Part shown: piece by piece, positions 1-11,313 of the stretch | How the letters are laid out: each line of letters begins with the position of its first letter | Numbering within the stretch: position 1 is the first letter of the stretch | NCBI GenBank assembly: GCA_000467715.1 | Contig: AJFK01000721.1 | Span: 1-64,000 of the forward strand | Source: Hysterium pulicare CBS 123377 | Taxonomy: Eukaryota > Ascomycota > Dothideomycetes > Hysteriales > Hysteriaceae | Length of the DNA: 64,000 nucleotides | Direction of reading: 5' to 3' | Notes under the pieces: generated by a model | Told to the model about the DNA's origin: nothing | Databases searched by the model: none | The model's input: only the letters and a program-made list of their open reading frames with translations | Made by a program: the position numbers and the translations under genes

Positions 1-170
1 TCCCTCCCTCCATAAAACATAAAAGCGCGAAACACTACCTCGTACATTGTATCAGACCAGCATAGCATACAGTCTAGAACCCAATCCATCCCATGCTCGC
101 GTCCAAAGATAAACAAAGAAAAGAAAGAAAAAGAGGACTCTTACAGCAGATAATAGTTGTGGGGTTCGGG

Positions 171-3100
171 TCATGAAGAACCTATCAGGGCGCCATCATC
201 GATGAATTCGTCGATTAGGGCACTTTCTGCATCTAGATCATCGTCGTCGTCTTCCTCGTCAAGTTCCTCGGACAAAGCATCGTCGTCGTCTGCTTCATCT
301 CCATCTTCATCGTCATCTTCATCTCCATCTTCATGCTCCGACGACTCTGTAACATGTTCAGTCATTTCAAGAGCATGTTCAATTCCACCCAAAGAGCCAA
401 CATCATCCAACACCGAAGGAGGCCCATTCGCAACACCCAGCACGCTCTCCGCCGGAAGTTCCACCGGCGTCTGTTGTTGAGACTCAATCATACAACCCGC
501 CTCCATCCCAGATGACCCGGCGCCGCTGTCTGGACTAGAAATCACACCACCATTAGCGATGTCATCAGCAATGGCGTCTGCAACCTCAGCTGCGTCTTCG
601 ACATGGCCCATGTCGACATCCCCAATGAGTCCTTCCCAAAACTGCCACACTGTTTCGGCGAGCTGGTCTGCTTGTTCGCGCAGTTGCTTGTCTTTCTCGG
701 CTTTTTCTTTTGCTCTTACCTCCGCCTCGCGTTTTTGCTTGAGCTCGTCTTCGAGACGGCAGCGTGCTTTTACTTCTGGTTTGCGGGAGCAGTGCGGGCA
801 GTGGTAGTGGTTTGCGCAGTAGGTGCAAATGCAGTACGGTTGGGCTGATGCGCAGGTCTGTGAGTTCGTGTTAGTGTCTGAGTGCATGTGTCAAGATTTA
901 GAGGATCATGTTGGAGGCTTACATCACAAACCAAAACTCCACAACTCCCACAGTCTTTCATGACAGTCTGACACCTTGGTCTCGAGTCGCCTACGGGTCT
1001 AGGTGACTGACAAAAGTAAGCACCACATCCTTCCCATTGTACAGGATGGCGTGGACTGCAAGGTAAGGGTAGTGGATTCGAGACGGGATTGATGTTCCGG
1101 GGTGAGTTCTGCCATGCGGTTGTTGTATTGCGACTACGGAGGCCTGAAACGCTGAGAGATCTTGGACGAGAGGCCAGGGTGGCAGTGAATGTGGGATTAG
1201 TATTAGTACTTGATAGCGCAGAGGATTGTACAACGGATCCATGGGATGTTAAGGATGTTGAAGCGGACATGTCAATGGCCTCAGGGGCGGGAGTGGTAGA
1301 AAGGAGGATCTGGGATTGAGACAGTGGGCTTTGTTCCAGAGGTTCGAGATCGGAGTCCTGGAAGCCTGATGATGGCCCTTCAGCAGGCGATGTGGTGTTG
1401 TGGGTTGACTGTTGTTGGCTCTCTTCTTGCGCCGTTCCAGCGCCAGATTTGAAGGCGGGTATCATAAGACGCTGGGGTTCATTATAAGTTCGGACATATT
1501 CGCGCTCGGTCTGGAGATCTCTATATCCACATTTACGGATTTTGAGGCCCCTGAAGTCGTGTTCCTTGCATAGGGGTTTCTTACACCCTCGACAAGATAC
1601 CTTCCACCTGACGCTGGTGTAGCAATCTTGGCATAAGCCCCGAGGACAAGTAGAGGCCTGGAGGTCAAGGTTGTCTCGCTTGAGATAGGTCAGGATATCA
1701 ACGTCTTCGCCGAGGACGTATTCGTAGAGTCCGTTATTCTTTAATTCGCGAACATACTCGACCGGCCGAAGTTGGGACGAGAAATCGGGATCTCTGTACG
1801 CTTTTGTCCGCGGAAGAGGGGCCGCTCGAATTTTATCTGCACCCCTCCCACCAAGTCCAGTTCCCAGCACAGCAATTCCGCCTCCGCCTGAGAATATTGG
1901 CTCCAAGCAACACCAGTGCATATTCAGTTTTGGCGGTGTGGAAGGTGGTGGCGGTACTCCAATGCCATTCCCATCATCGGAGTCAGACGAATCGTCATCA
2001 TGAGAGATCTCGCTCATAAGATTGGGCGACCGTGTAGCTCCTGGTGCCCACCAAAACCGATTCGACTTCGAGGCTTTAGACTTCCGACTTTGGGCCTCAG
2101 ACAAGGAGGCGGATGAGTTGCTCAATGTACTGCCCATCGCCATGCTGCTCCCAAATGCTAGGCTCGTGAAATGTCGTGTCTTGGTCCGTTTCCTGGGTAT
2201 TGGTCGGTTGAAGGCGCAGCTTGCGCATAGAGTTTTGCGACACCCCATACAATGCATCCGAACGCTGCAAGACTCGCATCTCTCCAGTATAACATCGTTG
2301 CACTGCGAACACTTCACGTTCTCAACGAATGACTTATGACTTCTCCGAAGATGAGCCGGAACGTGCTTTCCTTCTCCTTTGAATATACCATTTTCGGTCC
2401 CCAAAGGCTCGCCGTCATGTCCGGTCTCGGATATCTCCCATAATCGCCCATCTGCAGGTGGTATATCTGACTTATCATCGCCCGGGCCTATTCGATTACC
2501 AGATCTCCATAGTCGGTCAAAGGGCACCCAGACTTCCATGTTGCCTGGCCCAGCTCTTCCTGAATGGTAGTCTTTCCTTCTGAAACACCTCCCACCGGGC
2601 GTTGGACACCATGTCGTATCCGTCCAAATGCCTAACTGATGACATATCTCAATAAGTTGATGTGTTGGATCCGAGTCTGAGTCTCTCCGAACTAAAGAGG
2701 AAGGTAGGTAGGGTCGTCGTCGGTGATGCCGGCAGCGGTAAGTGTAGAGGCTTCGGAGCGAGAGGTCTTTGCGGGTCCATGGCGAATCCTTCTGGATGTA
2801 CGGCTCCAGAAAGGGCACGATGTGGTACTTGATAGACACGTTCTTGCAACCTCGGACTGATAAATGTACCAAAGTATCGATGCGTGGTGAGAGCACACTC
2901 CCTATCAGAGCAATCCCGGACACAGCAGTATTGCAAAGATCCAAACTCCGTAGTATTTTCCCGTATGGAAGTACAACTTGTTTGAGTAGAGCATCAAGAG
3001 CATAGGCCTTGGATTGTCTTTCTCTGCCATCAGGTGTCTCATTTCCCGGCGTGCCTAGCACCAGCGCCGGCTGCGGTAGTCTGAAGGACAGAGTTTTCCA

Positions 3101-3364
3101 TGCAAGAGGATAGCTTTGCAAAAAAGCCTGAAGATGTTTTGAAGTATGATAGAGGTCGAATATGGATGTCGTCGGCAGCTGGGAAAGTAATGATTCAAGG
3201 ATCGGTGGATACGATGTGATTATCGACTCGAAGGGGCTTAAAGATGGGTTTTGAGCGTGAGAGCCAGGTTGCTGGGCTATCGGGGCTTTAGAGACTGTTG
3301 AGGGCGTTTCGTCTGGGGTTTCCGAGTCCCATTCGAGGTCTTGAGATTGAGGCTGGCTGCCCAT
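171..3364 (-). CDS. F-box-like, cysteine-rich zinc-binding protein
   Basis: Two exons (3364-923 and 857-171) joined over a 65-nt intron with GTAAGC donor, CACTAAC branch site and CACAG acceptor; the spliced protein is 1042 aa. Residues about 45-75 look like an F-box (a hydrophobic leucine-rich stretch reading LLSQLPTTSIFDLYHTSK), followed by a leucine-rich part. Several CxxC clusters follow (CSQCND, CESC, CMGCRKTLC, CQDC, CRGCKKPLC, and CTYC/CPHC in exon 2), suggesting zinc-binding modules. The last exon has a charged coiled coil and a long Asp/Glu tail. The ATG at 3364 was chosen because the further extension to 3448 adds nothing conserved-looking. The F-box would imply a substrate adaptor of an SCF ubiquitin ligase; that is inference. 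It lies 384 bp downstream of DPH2 on the same strand. Confidence 0.72.
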
Positions 3365-3748
3365 GCTTTCTTCGGACTGCAAATGGACGGTCTTAGCAAA
3401 CTCGGCCCCAACTAGACAGTCTTCACGATGGAGGTGACAAGGAAACATACGAAAGAATCATCCATGAGACCGGGGCGGCAGAGGCGCCAAAATAATGCAG
3501 AGTCTGCGGCGGTTGGGTTGTTTCGTGTCGTGTGCCTGCCTGGCCAGTGGTGATTGAATCGCACGTCGCTCCTCCGAGAAGTCAGCTTTTCTTGGCGACT
3601 GCAAATCCCAAAAAGCAAAAACCCCGACGCCCTTTTGCCTATCACTTCCAGTGCGAATGGCAATGCTCTCGCAGCCTTCAGTGAATGTCTCCTATTCGGG
3701 TTCTCCGTTCGCCAATTTGATTTCATATTTCTACGAAAGCCTAAGGAA

Positions 3749-5455
3749 TCATCGCTCGGACCTATCATCCCCCACCACATAACCCCTGGCAATGCCCCTT
3801 CTGCCTTGCTCCATCGCAGCGCCATCCTCGTGTGAAACTTCGAAGTCGCTACCTAAGCCTTGCCACGTTCTTTGCGACCGAAGAAAATCAGCGCCCGGCG
3901 ACACTACGCCTCCGATTTGAGCAACGTCGCCATTTGTGCGCTTCACAAGCGACTGATCATGTGAAGCTCCTCCGTCAGCGGCTTCCGCTCCGTGCTTGTT
4001 GGTAGTGGCTGATACTCGCATCGGCCGTGAATGCGATACGTATCGGCCAGTCCGCAAGTCGAATTCTGGTGGAGCAGACTCTTCCGCTGAGTCAAAATCG
4101 CTTCCGGGATTTATATGTGCATCTTCGTTTGCCTCTGTGCTCTGGCCACCATGAGAGGACACGGCCATATCAGTGTCTCGGTCCTCTAAGATTGCCTGGA
4201 AATCACTGGTCCATTCTCCAGTCCATACTCTCTCGGCATCGCCTTTCAAGGCAAGTGTCAGCTCGAAGGGTGTGATAATAGGCCTCCAAAAGTCTCTGCT
4301 CTCTATTAGGCTACTTTCCCAGCATCCGATTACCACCCAGCCCCCAACTTCACTGAAGTTTGCAACCTTCGCCGCGTTGACTTTCCCAACTACGAAGGTG
4401 TAACTCTTTTTCCCAGCGGCTGCAATCTGCTCCTTCACGTGAGCCAATATATGCATGTAGTTTTTGACCGAAAGCGTATTGATTAATATCCCAAAGATTG
4501 ATACCGTGCTAAGAGAAGTAAGCAGTGCGTATCGGCGCCGCAGAGTCATTGCGGACGAAGCAAGAACGGCACTCGGGGCAGGGTTGCTAGTGTCCGTTGG
4601 GTATATGTGAATCGCACCCACCCGAGAGGACAGTGTGAGTAGCAGGGAGGTAGGGGGTTCCGAAATGTGAAAGAGTTGGTAATCGCGCAGCGCTTCCTCC
4701 GATTCAGATACGTCAGCAGGGACAGTGCGGTTTGGTAAAAGGGATGATGGATTGTGGACAATGGACGTCGCGTATATATTGCTATAGCCTTCGTTCCGTA
4801 GCTTGTTGAATAGCACAGAGACATGGTCACAGTACGGAATATCCGCCATGAGAATAACTTTTTGATCCTTATCCGGGTAGCTCTGTTTGAACGTCGCTAC
4901 TGCCGCTTGCAAGGCAAGTGGACGAGTAGTGAACACATAGATGACTGGTAGCCTGGCGGTTGGCGATAGGCATGATCTGCCGTAGTGAACCACAACATCC
5001 GCATCGACGTGCTCAGCTGCTACCTCATCAACACAGCAAGCCCCATAAGATGTGTCTCCAAGTATGCACAGCTTCTCCTCTGATTCTTCATGTTGCAGAT
5101 GCGAACTCTCCAATGTTACTGTGACATTTTCTACGCTACCGTTTGTTGATTCCACACTTGCGGGACTACGAGAAGGAGGTATCCGATTCGTTCGAGTCTG
5201 CTTAAGCCCATGGCTCAGAGCCTCATAAACTCTCGGCGCATCTACTAGCATATGATCCGGAAATTGAAGTGCTATTCGATGCCATCTCCCATAGCGGATT
5301 TCCTTGAGCGTTCGGTCAATCTCATAGGTAAGAGCTAATTGCTCATCTGAGAGTCTCGGAAGGTTGGAGACATCTACAGGCGGTGTAGGGTCTTCAAAAA
5401 TGTGTGTATCAGGAGTTGAAAGTACTGGAGCGGTTTCCAGTGCCGGAGCGGCCAT
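3749..5455 (-). CDS. DPH2: Diphthamide biosynthesis protein 2 (Dph2)
   Basis: Single exon, 568 aa from the ATG at 5455. Dph2 partners Dph1 in the radical [4Fe-4S] enzyme that transfers a 3-amino-3-carboxypropyl group from SAM to a histidine of elongation factor 2, the first step of diphthamide synthesis in the cytoplasm. Family hallmarks are present: IALQFPDHMLVDAP, then GDTSYGACCVDEVAAEHV (Cys about 140/141), the HYGRSCLSP motif (Cys162), the third cysteine region IGCWESSLIES (Cys378) and a C-terminal WQGLGSDF motif. The frame stays open to 5596, but the extra 47 residues are hydrophobic and unlike the family, so the internal ATG is preferred. Residues about 90-128 form a low-complexity insertion typical of fungal copies. 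Confidence 0.93.
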   Translation of the reverse strand: MAAPALETAPVLSTPDTHIFEDPTPPVDVSNLPRLSDEQLALTYEIDRTLKEIRYGRWHRIALQFPDHMLVDAPRVYEALSHGLKQTRTNRIPPSRSPASVESTNGSVENVTVTLESSHLQHEESEEKLCILGDTSYGACCVDEVAAEHVDADVVVHYGRSCLSPTARLPVIYVFTTRPLALQAAVATFKQSYPDKDQKVILMADIPYCDHVSVLFNKLRNEGYSNIYATSIVHNPSSLLPNRTVPADVSESEEALRDYQLFHISEPPTSLLLTLSSRVGAIHIYPTDTSNPAPSAVLASSAMTLRRRYALLTSLSTVSIFGILINTLSVKNYMHILAHVKEQIAAAGKKSYTFVVGKVNAAKVANFSEVGGWVVIGCWESSLIESRDFWRPIITPFELTLALKGDAERVWTGEWTSDFQAILEDRDTDMAVSSHGGQSTEANEDAHINPGSDFDSAEESAPPEFDLRTGRYVSHSRPMRVSATTNKHGAEAADGGASHDQSLVKRTNGDVAQIGGVVSPGADFLRSQRTWQGLGSDFEVSHEDGAAMEQGRRGIARGYVVGDDRSER

Positions 5456-5780
5456 TCTGTGGGAATAAAATCTACGTTGGCTGGGATGGCGTGGATGGCA
5501 ATGCATGATGGTTGAAAATAATTGAGGATTCACTAGCTCGAAATTCTTATCGATAACTAGTAAGCCAATCAGCCAATCCACTAGGCATATGCCCATGACA
5601 ATAAATGGTCAGATTTACGACCTTATGAAGGTGTATTCAATGTAGTTTCCATTTATTTCCACATATAGCTCGAAGGTTCCTCGTATATACATGAAGCAAA
5701 AGCCATCTAATATCCAAACACCCTGAATGCTTGCCCAATGCCTCCGAGAAAATGCTATTTCCATCATAAAACACATAAGA

Positions 5781-7914
5781 TTACAAAATCAGAAGCATAG
5801 ATAATCCAACAGCCGCAGCCAACGCAGCCAAATTGGGAACAAAATGCCCAACTCCACTCTTGACCTTGATCGGAACGAAAACAGATGATGGGAAATAAGG
5901 AGCCGGAGTACTCGAATTAACGGTTCCGTCCCAGCAATAAGTTTGGAAACATTTGGAACAAACATCCGGGACAGACGTGCCTGTGCGGTTAAAGCTTCTC
6001 GACAAGATAGCACAGCCCACACAAGTTGGCCACTGCGCGTCTCGAGTGCCGTTACCCATAGTAGCTACATCATAACCATTTTGGATAGCGGCATTACGCT
6101 CCGTATTGTTGTAGGACATGGTGAAAGTAGAGAAGTTGGTGTTATAGACATACGGATGGTTGGGCAGGTAGACTACCAGAGGTGCTTGCCCGGTGAGGTT
6201 GCTTGCATCGCAGCCAAAGAATGTGGGACGTGTGTTCAGACCAAGATTGACAAATGTGTTCTGGTCCGGGATTGAAGGGAATGCGGTTCCATTCGCAATT
6301 GAGGCGTTTAGAGAACGTTCATACGTTGCAACTAGAGCGGTACCATTAGGCCAGTTCAAAGCGGATGGTGCAATAGTATCTGCAGATGAGTCTATAGCAA
6401 AGATGACATCTACATGACGAAAGGGTTGGATGAGTGGGTGGAGAGGGATATTCTGGAGGTCCTCGCCACCATCGACAAGAGTAAGCCGTTTGGATGAAGA
6501 ACTGGGGTTTGACTGGTTATTGAAATGGAAGAAAGGATTCGGTGTCCAGTCTGCGATATCGTTGTTATTTTGGCCGAGATCTGAGAGCACCTCGGTAAAA
6601 GCACTCTTAAGAACATCGGGTACGCCGCTGATGGTGTCGAGATTGAGAATGATCGTATTAAAGAGAGATGAGCTGGTTCCCATAACGAAACCCACATTAT
6701 CGAAACCCGCAATGCATTTTTGATCATCGCCGAGCTGGCCTCCAGTAAAATTGGAGCCTACATATTTCATGGGCGCAAAGCCGTAGAGTGCGGGATCAAA
6801 GCTTCCCATTTCCCAAGGATTAAACTCGAACACGGTCGTGTTGCCAGAGATGAGAGTCTGGCCGGGGGAACGACCGTCTGAAACGAGGATGGGCATTGGA
6901 GCATTCGCATTTGAAAAATCAGAATCATCAGCGATGGAAGAGAAAGTGTAACCTGTCAAGTATAAGCTTCAACTTCAAAAAGAACATGCATAATCCGTAC
7001 CTTGTCCGCCTTGGCTAGCATTCACGAGCTGAAAGGACAATGCACGCCCCCAATAATCCGTGATCGATGAATTAAAGTTGAAACCAGCGTCGACTTTCCC
7101 GCTCACGCTGTCAACGAGCTGGGTGTAGTATTCTGCAGTCGAAAGCAGTTGAATCTTCCCAGTTGCGGGCCCTAGAGTATGTTAATAGCCGAGCCGACAA
7201 GACGATGCCTTCCAACAGGCGTACCTTCAAGAATGGAGTTTCCAAATTGCCAAAGCGACCCCGATACGTCGGGGGTGGTATCAAGAATACTTTGCACGGA
7301 CGTGAAATTATTGACGTAGATACTACCAACCAGCCAGCCTCCTCCCGAAAGCCCTGCGAGGTATGTGGCAGATTGAAGTAGGCCTCCTAGCTGGCCAGTG
7401 TTTGTCGAGTTTGGTGTCCTGTTGTCGAAAGCAGCAATGGCGCCAGCACCATTCATCAATGCTCGATACCCTCCTCCGGACGCAGCTATTCCAATATTCG
7501 GTAATGCTGATGCATTATTCTTATGCTTATCGATATAGCTTCCTACGTCGAAGCCGGTTATATTCAGGCGAACCAGTAGCTCGCGCATAGGAGTAACAGT
7601 GTTATTCCTCCTCTTTTCAAGCCATGATGTCTCTTCGTCGGAGATACCTGACGCGGATCGGATGCTCGGAAGAGTGGATGGGCAGTCCACTGCTTCTGGT
7701 GTATAGCCATTCGGGGCTTGCGGTGTTGCTCGTTTCCAAGCAGCGAGATTTGACACTTGTACTTCGTCGAATGTAGGCTCCCGACGGTTTACTGCAGATG
7801 CTGTAACTGTGTTAGTTACTGGTCGCGTGCCACCTGAGGGAGAAGCTTACAACTAGCAGCACCCGTGAGTACCGAAGCTGTGAGTAGCTGCTGTATAGTC
7901 GAAGATATCCTCAT
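5781..7914 (-). CDS. Lysophospholipase / phospholipase B, secreted and GPI-anchored
   Basis: Four exons (7914-7851, 7800-7225, 7171-7001, 6952-5781) with introns of 50, 53 and 48 nt; spliced length 660 aa. The enzyme removes acyl chains from (lyso)phospholipids at the cell surface or in the wall. Visible features: an N-terminal signal peptide (about 1-20), the oxyanion motif SGGGYRAL (129-136), the nucleophile motif GLSGGGW with Ser173, a catalytic Asp in [16 protein letters not shown], many N-glycosylation sequons, a C-terminal cysteine-rich part, and a hydrophobic tail ending LSMLLIL that fits a GPI-attachment signal. The length matches the fungal PLB family (about 600-660 aa). A TATA-like element lies about 60 bp upstream of the ATG. 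It is divergent from the HET gene across 1 kb. Confidence 0.95.
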
Positions 7915-7972
7915 ATTAGTAATGAAAAACAGAAACAATATCAAAAGAATGGCGGCGTCGAAGACAATAGAG

Positions 7973-7979
7973 ATTTATA
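7973..7979 (-). promoter_or_regulatory. TATA-like box of the phospholipase B gene
   Basis: The minus strand reads TATAAAT about 60 bp upstream of the phospholipase B start codon, inside TTTATAAATC. Spacing fits a fungal core promoter; no transcript data support it. Confidence 0.4.
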
Positions 7980-8928
7980 AAACGGCGAATGCGGGAAGGC
8001 TGTGTTGAAGTGCCCAGCCTCGAGGGGGACTAGTGACCTCATAGGACCAGCTCCTGCAGCAATGAACAAAGTCCAGTTATTTTTAGGCTGAGCTCTCACG
8101 TTTGAGCTTTTGATTGCTAGAATCTATACACCATCGTGCGATGATAATCTATCGATCGAATTCAAGCTTAGACCAAAAGTATCACTGTTTTGAAGTTCTA
8201 CGTACATCACCTCGTCTACCTAGTAAGACCTTTCATTCTTCAGCTGCTGTATGCTGCCGAATCTGAATCGGAATCTACGAGCCAGATGTGCGGAACCCTG
8301 CTGCCGATCTTCGCAATACCTAGGTAGTTCTCTAACTAACTTACAGCCTCATAACGCGGCAAAGAAATCAGTCTTATCTTATTCATCAACTTTGTGTTCT
8401 CTTGCATTACGATATCCCCAACATCATGTACAAACGCAGCGCCGAGCTGTACGACGTCGGCGCTAAAATGAAGGAAGTCAAAGGATCACTCAACCAATCC
8501 AGCTACGAGACTAACAGAACACGGTCGTCTCTATGTTCAGAGAAGTATCTGAGAAGTAAGAGAATACGAAGAACACGATTATACGAGTTAGACGCGAAGC
8601 GTAACATGCTCGTCGAGTCATGACACGAACGTCAAAGCCCTTCAAGGGCAATTCCCATAGGTAGGCCAACCGGACTCTGTTTGCTAACTAACCCGTATAA
8701 GTTATTGTCTTTCAATTCACCAAAAAGTAAGTCTCCAGCCCTTGTGGCACTGCTATATACATCAGTGGATTTCGAATTTCAAGCGATATGTGGAGCCACT
8801 GTCACAGTGCCAAGTATTTTAATCCTGCAAGGCTCGACCCCGCATGCCAACCTCAACATTCCCACTGACCGAGTCTGTTCTCGTATCAAATCATGGTCCT
8901 GCTTCGATAGCCTAGCGTAAGGACTCCG
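7980..8928. other. Intergenic region between phospholipase B and the HET gene
   Basis: About 950 bp separate two divergent genes. Only short, unconvincing open frames are present (for example around 8402-8623). I recognise no RNA gene or repeat; it probably holds both promoters. Confidence 0.5.
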
Positions 8929-11046
8929 ATGTCGAAATATTTCAGAAGAAAACCGAAACAACCAGATACGCCAGAGCTTCTTTTGCACCCTGCTCAGGAT
9001 GTAGACCATACAACACCAGACAACCTTGCAATCGACAAGGCAGAGTCTGCTCTAAACATAATTCCCGCACAGTACAATAAAGCACATACTTCATCGAGAA
9101 CCAGGTCCAGTTCTTCAGCCTATGACCATCTTGGCGGAACATCACAGCGAGACTCGTCGGCCTATACACTCGTGCGAACCAAGTCCACGAGCAATATTTC
9201 TCAAGAAGCTACGCTATTGGGACAGCAAAGCTCCACTGTGAAATCACAGCCCCTTGACGTGATCAACTATGATCTCGTTAAACTCTGGATCAATTCGTGT
9301 GAGGCTAATCACGGGTTCGACTGTCGCCGGCGAGAACTGAACCACGATCAGGAAGTCAATATCGTTCTGATTGATGTGAGCCGGAAATGTCTTGTGAAAA
9401 GCACGACAGCGGCTCGCTACTTTGCTCTTAGTTACGTGTGGGGTTCAGTAAGCCAGTTCGCTACGACGATGAAGCTATGGGACCAGCTAGGCCAGCCGGG
9501 GTCTCTGTTACACCACGAGAAAAACATTCCACAGGTTGTAAAAGACGCAACGTTTTTCGTACAGTCCCTTGGCGAGAGCTATCTTTGGGTAGATTCGCTT
9601 TGTGTTATCCAAGACGACGCTGCTGCAAAACATGATCAAATCTCTCAGATGTCGGCCATCTACAGCGGTGCCTTGTTGACTATAGTTGCAATATCTGGCC
9701 GCGACGCGAATTACAATCTTCCCGGCGTCAAACGGGGAACTCGTTGGTCCCATGGCTGGGAGCCGCAATGTCAGCTTACGACGCCGCTAAGACCCGATCT
9801 CGTTCTCAAAGCAATTGATAGATCGCCCTATAACTCTCGTGGGTGGACATTTCAGGAGCGGCTCCTCTCAAGGAGATGCCTATACTTCATGGACGAGCAA
9901 ATGTACTTTCAATGTCGCAAGGCCCTCTGGTGTGAGGAACCGCCCCTTGTGAAGCTACCCATCCTGATCTCTGACCGGCCGCTGGATATTGTTCTGACCC
10001 CTATGAGCCATGCCTCGGAGTGGGCTGAGGATATCCAAGCAGGAAAATGGGATGAAGTTTTCTCGTTCTACGAAGAACTTATCTCCGAGTATTCGAAGAA
10101 GAGACTGACGTTTCCTGAGGATGTAATGAACGCATTCTCTGGTATCATCAATGCCCTAGAAGGCTACTCGCGATGGACCTTTATCTATGGTCTACCAGAG
10201 CAGATGCTAGACTTTGCGCTTCTTTGGACGCCAGCCCATCATATCGAACGCCGAAATTCTGCACCAAATTTTCCAAGCAGCTTTTTCCCCAGCTGGTCTT
10301 GGGTTGGATGGATAGGGAGAATCGGTTTCAACGTCTCTTTCCACGTCAGCTTGAAATATTTGCGCTCCGCAATTTCGAAATATGAAATACAGCATTTCGG
10401 TGAGGATTCCAATTTTCGTCCTGTAACAAGGAAAATCACTGCTAAAACCGTGCGGAATGATCATGACTTCTATTCTTTAATTCCCGAGCAGGAAATGGCC
10501 ATTCGTGCCGGAAATCAGGGTCTCTGTAGTATATTAAGATTCTCGACGGCGATCACCAATTCGCAGAGCTTCTCCTTTGGCGACATGCCTTCATTTTGGC
10601 TATCCACAGACGATAGCCACATTCAAGAATCGGAGACTAGGATTGAATATGCTCAGAGAGGAACGTTGATACTGCATGACGGAACAGTGTCTGGCCTCGT
10701 ATACGGACTTCAACCTGACCAACTTCGAAGATATTCGGACAAGGTACTCAAGTTGATACTGTTATCACATGCCTACAAAGGTCCAAATATCTTTTTCGAG
10801 AAGGATGAAATAAGACTCGCGTCCGACGCGTTTCGCAAATCCACGCAAGCTGAACAAGGGGAATGGCAGAGCAATGACAGATATCATGAATGGAAATATC
10901 TACGACGCCTCCGGTCTTGGCACATATACAACATAATGCTGATTCAACAGAAGGGACCTCTATCAGAACGCCTTGCTATCGGCCAAATCAGCAAATCAGC
11001 TTGGGATGCTGCCGGTCCAGAGACGGAGACTATATACCTAGCTTAA
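8929..11046 (+). CDS. HET-domain (heterokaryon incompatibility) protein
   Basis: Single exon, 705 aa. The HET domain (PF06985) is a TIR-like fold found in fungal proteins that trigger cell death on non-self recognition. The three usual conserved blocks are visible: YFALSYVWG (about 164-172), WVDSLCVIQDD (about 223-233) with the following QMSAIYSGALLTIVAI, and SRGWTFQERLLSRRCLYF (about 303-320). Downstream, FFPSWSWVGWIG is the SW-x-W motif seen after many HET domains. The first 120 residues are Ser/Thr-rich and probably disordered. The C-terminal half has no domain I recognise. Whether this copy is a functional allorecognition gene cannot be told from one genome. Confidence 0.93.
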   Translation: MSKYFRRKPKQPDTPELLLHPAQDVDHTTPDNLAIDKAESALNIIPAQYNKAHTSSRTRSSSSAYDHLGGTSQRDSSAYTLVRTKSTSNISQEATLLGQQSSTVKSQPLDVINYDLVKLWINSCEANHGFDCRRRELNHDQEVNIVLIDVSRKCLVKSTTAARYFALSYVWGSVSQFATTMKLWDQLGQPGSLLHHEKNIPQVVKDATFFVQSLGESYLWVDSLCVIQDDAAAKHDQISQMSAIYSGALLTIVAISGRDANYNLPGVKRGTRWSHGWEPQCQLTTPLRPDLVLKAIDRSPYNSRGWTFQERLLSRRCLYFMDEQMYFQCRKALWCEEPPLVKLPILISDRPLDIVLTPMSHASEWAEDIQAGKWDEVFSFYEELISEYSKKRLTFPEDVMNAFSGIINALEGYSRWTFIYGLPEQMLDFALLWTPAHHIERRNSAPNFPSSFFPSWSWVGWIGRIGFNVSFHVSLKYLRSAISKYEIQHFGEDSNFRPVTRKITAKTVRNDHDFYSLIPEQEMAIRAGNQGLCSILRFSTAITNSQSFSFGDMPSFWLSTDDSHIQESETRIEYAQRGTLILHDGTVSGLVYGLQPDQLRRYSDKVLKLILLSHAYKGPNIFFEKDEIRLASDAFRKSTQAEQGEWQSNDRYHEWKYLRRLRSWHIYNIMLIQQKGPLSERLAIGQISKSAWDAAGPETETIYLA

Positions 11047-11313
11047 ATGGAATACCAATTGGTAGAGATGCACATTTGCCTTTAATACAAATATCAATCC
11101 CACCGCAAACCAGCCTTAATAAACGCACTCTGCGGGTTTTGGTTCAAGCGCTCTTCTTGATAACTCCTCTGATGCAATTTTGGACAACTTATTCTATATG
11201 CTGAAGATCTACCGTAATTAAGATGCAGTAATATTCGTTAGCCCCAAATTAAATACATAATTACATACGCTACCAACCTAGTAAGAAACCCGCTAGTTAA
11301 CATCTAACAGTTC

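Noticed and set aside
171-828. Ser-rich plus-strand frames opposite the acidic tail of the first gene
   Set aside because: Antisense shadow of an Asp/Glu-coding repeat tract.
5781-11046. Functional pairing of the phospholipase with the HET protein
   Set aside because: The phospholipase is a normal secreted GPI-anchored PLB with its own promoter, and 1 kb separates the divergent genes; adjacency alone is not evidence.
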